DNA of 45,390 nucleotides, taken from positions 8,262 to 53,651 of the forward strand of contig JAJYJM010000012.1 of the NCBI GenBank assembly GCA_021789495.1. Reading direction: 5' to 3'. The position numbers and the translations under genes were made by a program. The DNA is from Nitrospirota bacterium (GTDB taxonomy: Bacteria; Nitrospirota; JACRHJ01). Below are positions 22,591 to 30,433 of this stretch, piece by piece (position 1 is the first letter of the stretch; each line of letters begins with the position of its first letter). The notes beneath the pieces were generated by a model, which saw only the letters and a list, made by a program, of their open reading frames with translations, searched no databases and was not told the origin of the DNA.

Positions 22591-24135
22591 TTATGCAGCC
22601 GTCTCCGGCATCCTGTCTTTCGCCGCAGGCAGATAAATCGTGAAGACCGTCCCTTTGCCGGGCGTGGAATCCACGGTAATGTTCCCTCCGTGCTGCTCGA
22701 TTATCTTCTGGGTAATGGACAGGCCAAGGCCTGTTCCCTGCTGCCGTGTTGTAAAGAAGGGGTTGAATATCTTTTCCATGTTCTCGGGCAATATGCCCTT
22801 TCCGGTATCGGATATGGCTATGGAGACCGTTTCCGAATCCTGCTCGCGGAGGTCTTCGCCGGTTTCCAGCGCCGTCTTTTGCGCCGCCGCGCCGGAATCC
22901 GGTTTTACGGAGGTCGTTATCAGCATTTCGCCGCCTTCCGGCATGGCCTGGACGCCGTTAAGAATTATGTTAAGGAATACCTGCTGGAGTAGTTCCGGGT
23001 CTCCTGAAACGTCGGGGATGTCCGGTAAAAGTTCCCTGCGCACGCGTACCCTGTTCTTCGAGAACTGCGGCGAGAGGAAGGCTATTATCTTTTCCAGGAG
23101 ATCGTTTATATTCAATTCGGCGAGGTTCGGCGCCGGCGGCCTGGCAAAGGAAAGCAGGTTTTTTACGGCCTTGTCCAGCCGGTCTATCTGCTCCAGGACT
23201 TCCTTTATTATCTTATGTCTGGAGTCCTCCGGCGGGAAGTCCCTGCCCAGGATCTGTATCACTCCCGCTATACCCGTGAGGGGATTTTTTATCTCGTGGG
23301 CAATCCCCGCAGCCATCTCGCCCACGGTAGCAAGCCTGTCCGCCCTCCTCATCTGCTCGTAGTGCAGCTTCTCGACCTTTCTCTTTGTCTTGTTGAGTTT
23401 TATGATCATGGAATTGAAGCTGTGAGCAAGCCTGCCGAGCTCGTCCTCGGATACGACCTTCGCCCGGACGTCGAGACCCTCCTCGGCCTTGGACATGGTA
23501 TTAGTAAGGTCTATTATCGGGGTCGTGACAATCCTGGACAGGAGCGCGGAGAGCGCAAACGCAAGGAGCACGGTTATGGAGGCGGCCCAGATTACCATAG
23601 TCTTCTTGAGCTTTGCCACGTGTCTTTCCATCTCGTCAAGCGAGACGTCCACCTCCAACACGCCGTTTATTCTCTGGTTTGCGTCGTGGCATCGGAAGCA
23701 CTCCGGGCGGTTCAGTATGGGGCGGAGGTTCCGGAGTATTATGTCCCCCCGGTCATTTTTGTCCTGGATAATGATGTTCGATTGATCTTCTATCTGCATG
23801 GAGGAGAAGTCGAGGTTCGCGCGCATGCCTATCTCGGATTCCCGCGCAGACCGGAGCACGAATCCGTCCGCGTCGAGAACCCTGATTGCGTATATCTTGT
23901 TATGCGTTCCCACCATCTCCACTATCCTCTGCACGTCCTGGCTTCTGCCTTCGAGCATGGCGGTCTCCAGGGAGCGCTCGATGGTATTGGCAAGGATGGT
24001 GAGCTTATCCTCCGTAAGTTTCCGAAGCTCCATTATCTGGAGATCTACGATTATCCATGTGCCAAGACCTATGGCCAGGATGAGAATGGCGACGGTAAAG
24101 AAGATTATTTTAGTTCTTAAACTCTTGAAAAACAT
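22591..24135 (-). CDS. sensor histidine kinase with periplasmic heme-c motif
   Basis: A 514-residue membrane kinase. The first TM is ~10-30. A periplasmic domain (~31-178) contains CFRCH at 146-150, a CxxCH heme-attachment motif in a region facing the cytochrome c maturation machinery. The second TM is ~179-200, then HAMP (~201-255) and HisKA with H280 in GEMAAGIAHEIKNPLTGI. The HATPase_c domain has N box NIILNGVQAM, G1 SDTGKGI and G2 GTGLGLSI. A short insertion (~405-437, DSGAAAQKT...) splits the ATPase domain. It is probably a redox, NO/CO or oxygen sensor, by analogy with heme-c sensor proteins. Partner: the regulator 18 nt downstream. The prepilin genes are just upstream in the same direction (63-nt gap). 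Confidence 0.93.
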   Translation of the reverse strand: MFFKSLRTKIIFFTVAILILAIGLGTWIIVDLQIMELRKLTEDKLTILANTIERSLETAMLEGRSQDVQRIVEMVGTHNKIYAIRVLDADGFVLRSARESEIGMRANLDFSSMQIEDQSNIIIQDKNDRGDIILRNLRPILNRPECFRCHDANQRINGVLEVDVSLDEMERHVAKLKKTMVIWAASITVLLAFALSALLSRIVTTPIIDLTNTMSKAEEGLDVRAKVVSEDELGRLAHSFNSMIIKLNKTKRKVEKLHYEQMRRADRLATVGEMAAGIAHEIKNPLTGIAGVIQILGRDFPPEDSRHKIIKEVLEQIDRLDKAVKNLLSFARPPAPNLAELNINDLLEKIIAFLSPQFSKNRVRVRRELLPDIPDVSGDPELLQQVFLNIILNGVQAMPEGGEMLITTSVKPDSGAAAQKTALETGEDLREQDSETVSIAISDTGKGILPENMEKIFNPFFTTRQQGTGLGLSITQKIIEQHGGNITVDSTPGKGTVFTIYLPAAKDRMPETAA

Positions 24136-24198
24136 TAACCACCGCGTGTGACTTAAGAAAGCTGCCGCCCGGCCATTCGCCTGGCGTGAGCCGCTGAA

Positions 24199-24864
24199 CT
24201 ATTGTAAAACACTTTGCCCTCCGCCGAAAGGAGTCTGCGTTCCGGTGGGGCCTTGTCCGGTGGGAACCTGTCCAGGAAGTGGCGTTGTTGTTCCCCCTGG
24301 GATCAGAGGTGTCGCCGCTCCCCCGGGGGTTATCTGGGTCTGGATGGTCGTTGTATTCGGGTTGTAATCGAACATCCACTCGGAGTATTTGGTTTTGCCC
24401 GTGAAGCTCATATCGTCCAGATCAAAATTGCTCGTCTTCAACGGCCTCTCGTCGCTTATGCTGTGCACGCCGCCGATGGCCTGGCCGGCCACGACCGTGC
24501 CGCCCTCGATAGTGTTGGGGGCGATGCCTGGCGGCGGAGGCGGCGGATCAAGCGCCCAGTCGGCCTTTCCGGTCATAGGGTCTTTATACAACTTTCTTAA
24601 GTCCCTCACAGGGTTAAGGTATGCGGGGTCTTCCAGGAGGTCTTGCAGGGATGTCGGATACTTGCCCTTGTGCCTTGGGTCGTTGTAATACCGCTTGATA
24701 GCCAGGCGGAACTGGTTCCCGCGCCAGAGCAGTTCTTTTTCTTTTTCTTCCCTGGTAAAAAGCTTCCATGAGCGTCCAAGCTCCGCCGAGGTTATGCCGA
24801 TAATCAGGATGATTATCAGCATGCCCATATAGGTGAAACCGGCGTTATTTTTACCAGTCCGCAT
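24199..24864 (-). CDS. type II/IV minor prepilin lacking Glu5
   Basis: A 221-residue pseudopilin. The leader MRTGKNNAG precedes the cleavage site G|FTYMGMLIIILIIGITSAEL, so the mature protein has Gly at position 5 where the conserved Glu is expected. That is typical of GspK-like or tip-type minor pilins. The next segment, EEKEKELLWRGNQFRLAIKRYYNDP then KYPTSLQDLLEDP and MTGKADW, is a GspG-like motif set. It has PPPPPP in the middle and a Thr/Pro/Gly-rich, probably disordered C-terminal third (ITPGGAATPLIPGGTTTPLPG). The ATG overlaps the end of the preceding prepilin gene by 14 nt. It is the last structural gene before the kinase. Confidence 0.88.
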   Translation of the reverse strand: MRTGKNNAGFTYMGMLIIILIIGITSAELGRSWKLFTREEKEKELLWRGNQFRLAIKRYYNDPRHKGKYPTSLQDLLEDPAYLNPVRDLRKLYKDPMTGKADWALDPPPPPPGIAPNTIEGGTVVAGQAIGGVHSISDERPLKTSNFDLDDMSFTGKTKYSEWMFDYNPNTTTIQTQITPGGAATPLIPGGTTTPLPGQVPTGQGPTGTQTPFGGGQSVLQ

Positions 24865-25288
24865 AGCTCACACCGTTCGTTCCTATCTTGTCGCTTCCGC
24901 TGTGGACGTCGTAGATGCCGCCGGAGTCGCCGCCCGAGGAGTCTGACGAATCAGAGGAGTCGGAGGAACCTGAATCCGAGTTGTCGCCCGTGTAGTATTC
25001 AAGACGCCAGGTGGTTTTAGATCCCGTCATGGGGTCCGGCGGAATCGAGCGCATGTAGCCTTTGGCCACGAGGTCGTCCAGCGTGTCCGGGTATTTGCCG
25101 TTGTCCGCGTAATACTGGTCAAGGACATTCCGGAGGTTAAAAAGGTCTTCTTTCAGCGTGGCTTCCTTGGCTTTGAGGACCGCCGTCTTGAACATCGGCT
25201 GGGCAAGTGTCGCCAGTATGCCGATTATGGCTATAACCACCATCAGTTCCAGGAGCGTAAAGCCTTTTTTCCCTTTTAAAACCTTCAT
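24851..25288 (-). CDS. GspG-type major pseudopilin-like prepilin
   Basis: A 145-residue prepilin with leader MKVLKGKKG and cleavage G|FTLLELMVVIAIIGILATLA (Glu5 present). The GspG pattern LKEDLFNLRNVLDQYYADNGKYPDTLDDLVAKGYMRSIPPDPMTG follows. A Ser/Asp-rich stretch (~105-127, repeated SDSSDS) replaces part of the usual calcium-binding loop and may bind calcium. ATG at 25288 is chosen because AAAGGTG precedes it; an ATG at 25321 would overlap the upstream prepilin gene by 14 nt in the same way as the next gene pair does. Likely role: the pseudopilus shaft of the secretion apparatus. Confidence 0.9.
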   Translation of the reverse strand: MKVLKGKKGFTLLELMVVIAIIGILATLAQPMFKTAVLKAKEATLKEDLFNLRNVLDQYYADNGKYPDTLDDLVAKGYMRSIPPDPMTGSKTTWRLEYYTGDNSDSGSSDSSDSSDSSGGDSGGIYDVHSGSDKIGTNGVSYADW

Positions 25289-25307
25289 GTTCACCTTTCC
25301 CCGCGCC

Positions 25308-25862
25308 TTACCAGTCCGCATATTTCGTTCCGTCCAGCGCGGTGCCGGTGGAGAACGAATAGACGTCGAACACGTCTTGTCCGCCCCATACGGTGCTGGC
25401 CGGGTCGTCCGCGTTGCTCCTTAAGCCCCATTTCGCTTTCCCGGTCATCGGGTCTACGGGGATTTTACGGAGGAGTCTTATCGCCTTCGGGAACTGCTGC
25501 ATCGGCGTTCCCCCCGCGAGCGCCGTCGCAAGCGCCCCAGGCGGGGTTTGGAGCGGTATCAGCCTGGTCAGAGTCTCCAGGGTGGGAGGATACCCCGTAG
25601 GGGCGTTATCGGTTACGCTGGTCTGTGTGCCGGCGGTCTGCGCGATCCTGCCGTCGTCGTAGAGCTTCTTGTATTCGTCGATGGCGTCGCGCATCTCCCG
25701 TAAGTCGGCTCGAAGCTCCGCTTCCTTTTCGCGTTTGACGGTCATGCGTTCGACCGGCATCACTATGGCCGCCAGGATGGATATCACCACCATAACGACC
25801 ACGAGCTCGGTCAGGGTAATGCCGCGCCTGTCAAAGTAGTTTGTTACTGCCGGTATTTTCAT
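25308..25862 (-). CDS. prepilin-type protein
   Basis: A 184-residue prepilin with a longer leader (MKIPAVTNYFDRRG) and cleavage G|ITLTELVVVMVVISILAAIV. Position 1 is Ile rather than Phe and Glu5 is present. The soluble part keeps EAELRADLREMRDAIDEYKKLYDDGRI, YPPTLETLTRLIP and IPVDPMTGKAKWGLRS, with a Thr/Ala/Pro-rich insertion between. It ends in KYADW, nearly the same as the next prepilin (SYADW), suggesting tandem duplication. It lies 23 nt after the secretin gene. Confidence 0.88.
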   Translation of the reverse strand: MKIPAVTNYFDRRGITLTELVVVMVVISILAAIVMPVERMTVKREKEAELRADLREMRDAIDEYKKLYDDGRIAQTAGTQTSVTDNAPTGYPPTLETLTRLIPLQTPPGALATALAGGTPMQQFPKAIRLLRKIPVDPMTGKAKWGLRSNADDPASTVWGGQDVFDVYSFSTGTALDGTKYADW

Positions 25863-25885
25863 AACTCACTGCCGCCTTCTGCCTG

Positions 25886-28375
25886 CTACCTTACATACAG
25901 CGTGCCCGTTTTGAGGTCCGCCGGGACCGTAGCGCCGTGCACGTCCTTCAGGTCGTTCTGTTTGAACACCAGCGGGCTGATGCCCGGTGCTATGCCCTTG
26001 AAGGTCAGGGAGAAGAGGGTCCCGGAACCCGCGATTCCGGGAATCCTGCCGAGCCGGGTGAGCATGACCTTTATCAGCCCTATCTTCTCGTTGGCGCTGG
26101 CCATGAACGATGTCGGCTGCTTGTCCACGTTCATATAGTTGCCCTCGGTCGCCTTTACGAACTTGACGAGCTTCGGGTTGTAGATTATCGAAAGCGGCGC
26201 CTCGAACGTGGAGTCCAGGTTCGTCGCCTTGATGTCTATGGTTATCTCCTGACCCACTCCGACAGGCGTAACCTCCGGTGCGAACGAGAGCGTTCCCACG
26301 CGGCCTATTTTTTGGAAACTGGGGACGGATTGCGGCGGAGTCTCAACGGGTTTCTCCGCCTGCGTTGTTTTTGCCCCTGGTTTTACGGGCGCGCCGGGCT
26401 TGGCAGGCGTCTGCGGCTTTGCGGGCGCGCCGGGCTTGGCAGGTTTGGACTCAGGCGCGGCGGCGGGGCCTTGCGGGGCCGCGGGCGTCGGGGCCTGGGA
26501 CACTTCCTCCTGTGGGGCGGCCTCCGTCTCCGGGATGGAGAGATTCGTCTTCTTCTCCTCGAAGAGGGGCTTCGTGTCGTATGCCTGCTCCGTCCCGGAC
26601 CAGAACGACGTATCCCGCTCGCTGGGGAGTTCAAGCGGCCTGATTATGTGCGGCGTGAGCGTCATTACCAGTTCGCGCTTGCTGTTCGGGCCGACAGTGT
26701 TGGACGAGAACAGCTTGCCGAGGATGGGAACGTCCATCAGCCCGGCGACGCCGCTGTCCGTGAGCGCCGTTGAGTTGTCCATAAGGCCGCCGATGATGAC
26801 TGTCTCGCCGTCCCTCAGGCTCAGCGTCGTGCTGGCCGTGGTGGTGTTGAAGGTCGGTTCGCTCTGGCCGCCCACGGTAATGCTGCCGCCCAGGGAGCTT
26901 ACCTCCAGCGTGACCTTCATCTTCACGTCTCCGCCGATGCCGATGTTCGGTACGACGGTGAGCGTTATGCCCACGTCCCTGTATTCGAACGTGGAGGTAG
27001 TTATCGCGCCGGCGACGGCTGTGCCCGTCTGGACGGGTATGCGGCTGCCTATGAGTATCTTCGCGGGCTGGTTGTTGAGCGCCCTTATCTGCGGGTTGGT
27101 TAAGGTCTCGGCGTGAGATTTTGTCTCGGAAAAATTGGCCGTTACGCTCGGATATGAGAAAAAGATGTTGTTTTTAGCCTTCCCCTGTTTCTGCGTAAAG
27201 GCGCCGAGACTGGTAACAATACTTGTTGGAATAGCGGTCAGGTTGCCCCCGATTGAACTTGAACCGCCGAATACTACGTTTCCGGGAGGTATGTATGTCC
27301 CCGTAACCGACGTGGGCCAGGAGATTCCGTAGGTCGTCGTGTTCGGCCCCTTGTCCACGGACATGACGTCGCAGTCTATGATGACCTCGGAGTCCTGCCG
27401 GTCGTTCGCATCGATGAGCTTCTCCGCGAGCTTGAGCTTGTCCGGAGTCTCCCGGAGCGTGATGGAGTTCAGGGTATCGTTTATTATTATCCTCCTCGTC
27501 TCAAGCATCGTGCGCAGGATGTTCACCATATTCTTCGCCTGGATGTGGGAGAGGTAGAAGGTCTTTATCTTGAGGTCCTGGTACTGGTCTTCCTTCGCCT
27601 TCGTCTTGGGAATTATTATGATGGCGTCCGCCGCAATCTTCTTCATAAAGAGCTTGTTCGTGGCAAGGAGCAGGTTCAGCGCCTCCTTGAAAGAGACGTC
27701 CTTTGCAAAGACGGTAACGGGCTGGTTCTTCACGTCCTCGTCGAAGAGAATGCTTATGCCGGAAATCTTCGAGAGGAACTCGAAGACCTCCTTGAGTTTC
27801 GCGTCCTTGAAGGAAAGAGTTATAGGCTCCTTTGACGCAAGAGAAAGCTCGTCCTCTTCGTTCTCCTGCACCTTTCGCTTCGTTATCTCCTCCACGTATT
27901 TCTTGGCGGTCTTGTTTTTCGGGTCGATGTCGAGCGCCCTGTAGAATTCGTTTAAAGCCTCGTTGGGCCTGCCCGCGGCGAGATAGCTCCTGCCGTCGGT
28001 TATATACTCCTGTATTTTTTTAAGCTTCCGGGCCATCTCCATAAGCTGGCGCGCCTTGGCGCTGCCGGGGTCGTAGATATTCGCCTGCTGCGCCTCGAAG
28101 ATGGCGGCGTCGGGATTTTTCTGTTTGAGATAATACGCGGCCCTGTCCATGTGCCGGATGGCGGCCTCCTGCTGGACCCTTGCAAGCCTGGTCATGTAGG
28201 TTATGTTGTCCGGGTCGTGCTGGAGCGCATCCCTGTAGAACGCTACCGCCCGGTCAAAGTCCCCTTCCACGTCGTATTGTTCCCCTTTTTTGAAAGCGAC
28301 GTCTCCGGCGCAGCCCGCGGCAAGGACCACGCATAGAAGGATGAGCGCCATGAAAAGCCTGGTGAACCTGTGCAT
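25886..28375 (-). CDS. gspD: TPR-secretin-cohesin outer-membrane lipoprotein
   Basis: An 829-residue outer-membrane pore subunit with an unusual domain order. A lipoprotein signal has lipobox LAAGC (C22). Tetratricopeptide repeats follow (~25-165, FDRAVAFYRDALQHDPDNITYMTRL...). Next are secretin N-domains (~185-345, ITLSFKDAKLKEVFEFLSKISGISILFDEDV; LNSITLRETPDKLKLAEKLI). The secretin core (~350-600) includes GTAVAGAITTSTFEYRDVGITLTVVPNI and GETVIIGGLMDNS...VPILGKLF, ending KRELVMTLTPHIIRP. A Pro/Ala/Lys-rich linker leads to a C-terminal cohesin-like domain (~705-829). The TPR part may replace a separate pilotin. Shine-Dalgarno AAGGGGGA is close to ATG 28375. It forms the exit channel for the pseudopilus operon. 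Confidence 0.92.
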   Translation of the reverse strand: MHRFTRLFMALILLCVVLAAGCAGDVAFKKGEQYDVEGDFDRAVAFYRDALQHDPDNITYMTRLARVQQEAAIRHMDRAAYYLKQKNPDAAIFEAQQANIYDPGSAKARQLMEMARKLKKIQEYITDGRSYLAAGRPNEALNEFYRALDIDPKNKTAKKYVEEITKRKVQENEEDELSLASKEPITLSFKDAKLKEVFEFLSKISGISILFDEDVKNQPVTVFAKDVSFKEALNLLLATNKLFMKKIAADAIIIIPKTKAKEDQYQDLKIKTFYLSHIQAKNMVNILRTMLETRRIIINDTLNSITLRETPDKLKLAEKLIDANDRQDSEVIIDCDVMSVDKGPNTTTYGISWPTSVTGTYIPPGNVVFGGSSSIGGNLTAIPTSIVTSLGAFTQKQGKAKNNIFFSYPSVTANFSETKSHAETLTNPQIRALNNQPAKILIGSRIPVQTGTAVAGAITTSTFEYRDVGITLTVVPNIGIGGDVKMKVTLEVSSLGGSITVGGQSEPTFNTTTASTTLSLRDGETVIIGGLMDNSTALTDSGVAGLMDVPILGKLFSSNTVGPNSKRELVMTLTPHIIRPLELPSERDTSFWSGTEQAYDTKPLFEEKKTNLSIPETEAAPQEEVSQAPTPAAPQGPAAAPESKPAKPGAPAKPQTPAKPGAPVKPGAKTTQAEKPVETPPQSVPSFQKIGRVGTLSFAPEVTPVGVGQEITIDIKATNLDSTFEAPLSIIYNPKLVKFVKATEGNYMNVDKQPTSFMASANEKIGLIKVMLTRLGRIPGIAGSGTLFSLTFKGIAPGISPLVFKQNDLKDVHGATVPADLKTGTLYVR

Positions 28376-28406
28376 GTTCCCCCTTTCAGGAAAATAAGTC
28401 CCGTAT

Positions 28407-29264
28407 CTATCTTAACGAAAAATTGTTCAGAGGATTTGTTGAAGGCCTCTGCGCCGCCGTGCCCTGGACTGCCGGAGCGCCCGGCAGCGCGATTCCCGGC
28501 TGGATATAGCCACTGCCCCCCATAGGCCCGGGGAGCCTCCTTCCGGCGGGGCCTGGATAACCCATGCCGGGAGACGGCATCCTTCCTGCGTATGGATTAT
28601 AACCCATCCCGCCCATCGCCGGGCCGCCTCCTCCGCCATATCCGGGAGAAGGATAAACTTTGGCGGAAGCGTTTTTAGAGAAATCAGTGTTGATCTTCAC
28701 GGAAACGCCCGTCTTCTTGTCCGATATGGTAACGGAGTTGGTCGTCACGTCCGTCAGATAATAGTCCTTAGTTATCTTGCCGCCCTTGGCCACTACATAA
28801 CTTTCCTGGCCGAGGGACAGGAATACGTTCGTTTTCAGTTTTCTTTTAAGGAAGCCCAGGACCTTTATTTTGTTTATTTCCTCGCGGGCGTTGTCCTCGG
28901 CTATCTCCGCCGGTGATTTCGGCGGCGGGGGCGGCGGAAGCGGCTTCAGAGGGGTCACGGTAATGTTTCCCTTGCCGCTTGCCCCAAGCATGCCCTTCCC
29001 GATAAGCTTGGGCAGAGAAGGCTTCACGTATACCGGGGCGAATATGTTCCTCGATGCCGTAAAGTCCGCCTTCGGCCTGTTAAGCAGGGAGAGGTTTACG
29101 TTAATGGCCGTTTTAGGGATAGCGACCCTTGCGGCTCTTTTATCAACATGCGCGGCGGAGACGGCGGTTTTGCTCGATGAGTCTGAGTGTATTCTCAGGA
29201 ATATCAATATGCCCATAAGGGCGAAAAGCGCCGCCGCGAGTATAGCTTTTTTCTTGTCCTTCAT
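28407..29264 (-). CDS. PilP/GspC-like periplasmic alignment protein
   Basis: A 285-residue protein with one N-terminal TM (~7-24, AILAAALFALMGILIFL). The linker includes SRNIFAPVYV, typical of the region before the homology-region domain, and PLPPPPPPKS. A small beta domain follows (~130-200, KIKVLGFLKRKLKTNVFLSLGQESYVVAKGGKI...YYLTDVTTNSVTI), which should dock with the secretin N-domains. The C-terminal ~80 residues are Gly/Pro/Met-rich and probably disordered. The start overlaps the pilO stop by one base (TGATG). Whether it is closer to PilP or GspC is unclear. Confidence 0.82.
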   Translation of the reverse strand: MKDKKKAILAAALFALMGILIFLRIHSDSSSKTAVSAAHVDKRAARVAIPKTAINVNLSLLNRPKADFTASRNIFAPVYVKPSLPKLIGKGMLGASGKGNITVTPLKPLPPPPPPKSPAEIAEDNAREEINKIKVLGFLKRKLKTNVFLSLGQESYVVAKGGKITKDYYLTDVTTNSVTISDKKTGVSVKINTDFSKNASAKVYPSPGYGGGGGPAMGGMGYNPYAGRMPSPGMGYPGPAGRRLPGPMGGSGYIQPGIALPGAPAVQGTAAQRPSTNPLNNFSLR

Positions 29265-29809
29265 CAGGACCTCACGTAGGCGCTGAGGCCGAGAGTTACG
29301 GATATGTCGCCCGTCTTTGCGCTGCCGTTGAAGCCGAGATGGTCTATGGTCAAAAACAAGGAAGAGTTTTCCATGTCGTAAATAAGCTTCCGGACATCTC
29401 TGTAGCTGCCGGAGACGGGCATGGAAAAGACAATCTGGTCGATGTCTCCGTGCGCCACCTGCCTCTTTTCCACGCTTATTGAATTGCTTTCCACGCCGTC
29501 TTCGCGGGCCATCTTGAAAATATTCTTAATTATACCGGTGTAATCTGATTTTGTCGGGAGCATTTTCTTAAAAGACTCAAGCTGCGCCTTCCCGCGTCCG
29601 AAAGAGGCGTAAAGCCGGTACCGGGCCTGCTTCTTCAATATTGCCTGCCGGTTAGCCTCAAGAGTCGTCTCGAGGCCTGAGGCTTTCTCCGTGGCAGGTT
29701 TTGTCTTCAGCAGGTAAAATCCGCCGTTTACCACGAGCATAACACCAAGAAGAAGCGCCAGCGCCTGCGCTTTTCTATCCTTAGTTATCAGGCGGCCCCA
29801 CTCCTTCAA
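29264..29809 (-). CDS. pilO: PilO/GspM-like inner-membrane protein
   Basis: A 181-residue bitopic protein. A short cytoplasmic N-terminus and one TM (~16-34, ALALLLGVMLVVNGGFYLL) are followed by a coiled-coil region and a ferredoxin-like periplasmic domain (FKKMLPTKSDYTGIIKNIFKMAREDGVESNSISVEK...FSMPVSGSYRDVRKLIYDMENSSLFLTIDHLGF). It should form a heterodimer with the PilN-like protein in the assembly platform. The start overlaps the pilN stop as ATGA; the stop overlaps the pilP start. Confidence 0.88.
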   Translation of the reverse strand: MKEWGRLITKDRKAQALALLLGVMLVVNGGFYLLKTKPATEKASGLETTLEANRQAILKKQARYRLYASFGRGKAQLESFKKMLPTKSDYTGIIKNIFKMAREDGVESNSISVEKRQVAHGDIDQIVFSMPVSGSYRDVRKLIYDMENSSLFLTIDHLGFNGSAKTGDISVTLGLSAYVRS

Positions 29810-30423
29810 TGCAGTCCCTCCTTGTTTACGTAGGGGCTTTTGAAGGCGCGCGAGCCGTCAGGGCTGTACCTTATCGCCAGACCGAATGCCCTAAGGGTCT
29901 TGCCGGTGTCCTTGTCCGCCAGTAACTTGTTTGTATGGAAAGTCGGCGGTATTTCCTCGAAATATTTGGATGTTGTAAGCCTGTTCAAGAATTCCATCAG
30001 CCTGTCCGACGAAACTGCTTTTCCAGAAATACTGATAGTCAGCGACTGAAAATCCGGGGATATGTTGTCTATACCCACCCCTTCCGGCACCACATCTTCA
30101 AGCCGGTTTAAAAAGGTCGTCCAGGAAAACGCCCTTATGGCGATGACGCTGTTGGCGAAATCAGCCTCGCCAAGCGCCGCCTTGACGTCGGCGGCGTTGA
30201 CGCTTTTTTCAATCGCCGCAAGCTTTAAGTCCATCTCGGCGGCTATATTCTTTTGCTCGGAGAGCTGTTTCGAGAATACGTCTGCCTTCTGCGCCGAATT
30301 TCTGTATGCGCCCATGTTATAGACAAAAACCAGAACCGAGGCGGCGATTGCGGCAATGAGGGCAAGGTAAACCTTCCTTGCCAGCATATAGTCCCTTGAC
30401 GCGAAATTTATATCTATACGCAT
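29806..30423 (-). CDS. pilN: PilN-like inner-membrane protein
   Basis: A 205-residue protein. ATG 30423 is chosen because it begins MRIDINFASRDY, the conserved N-terminal peptide that PilN inserts into PilM, and AGGA lies six nt upstream; the longer frame would run into pilM. One TM (~17-37, VYLALIAAIAASVLVFVYNMG) is followed by a coiled coil and a ferredoxin-like domain (WTTFLNRLEDVVPEGVGIDNISPDFQSLTISISGKAVS...FLNRLTTSKYFEEI). It links the cytoplasmic PilM ring to the periplasmic parts. Confidence 0.9.
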   Translation of the reverse strand: MRIDINFASRDYMLARKVYLALIAAIAASVLVFVYNMGAYRNSAQKADVFSKQLSEQKNIAAEMDLKLAAIEKSVNAADVKAALGEADFANSVIAIRAFSWTTFLNRLEDVVPEGVGIDNISPDFQSLTISISGKAVSSDRLMEFLNRLTTSKYFEEIPPTFHTNKLLADKDTGKTLRAFGLAIRYSPDGSRAFKSPYVNKEGLH

Positions 30424-30433
30424 AATATTCCTG

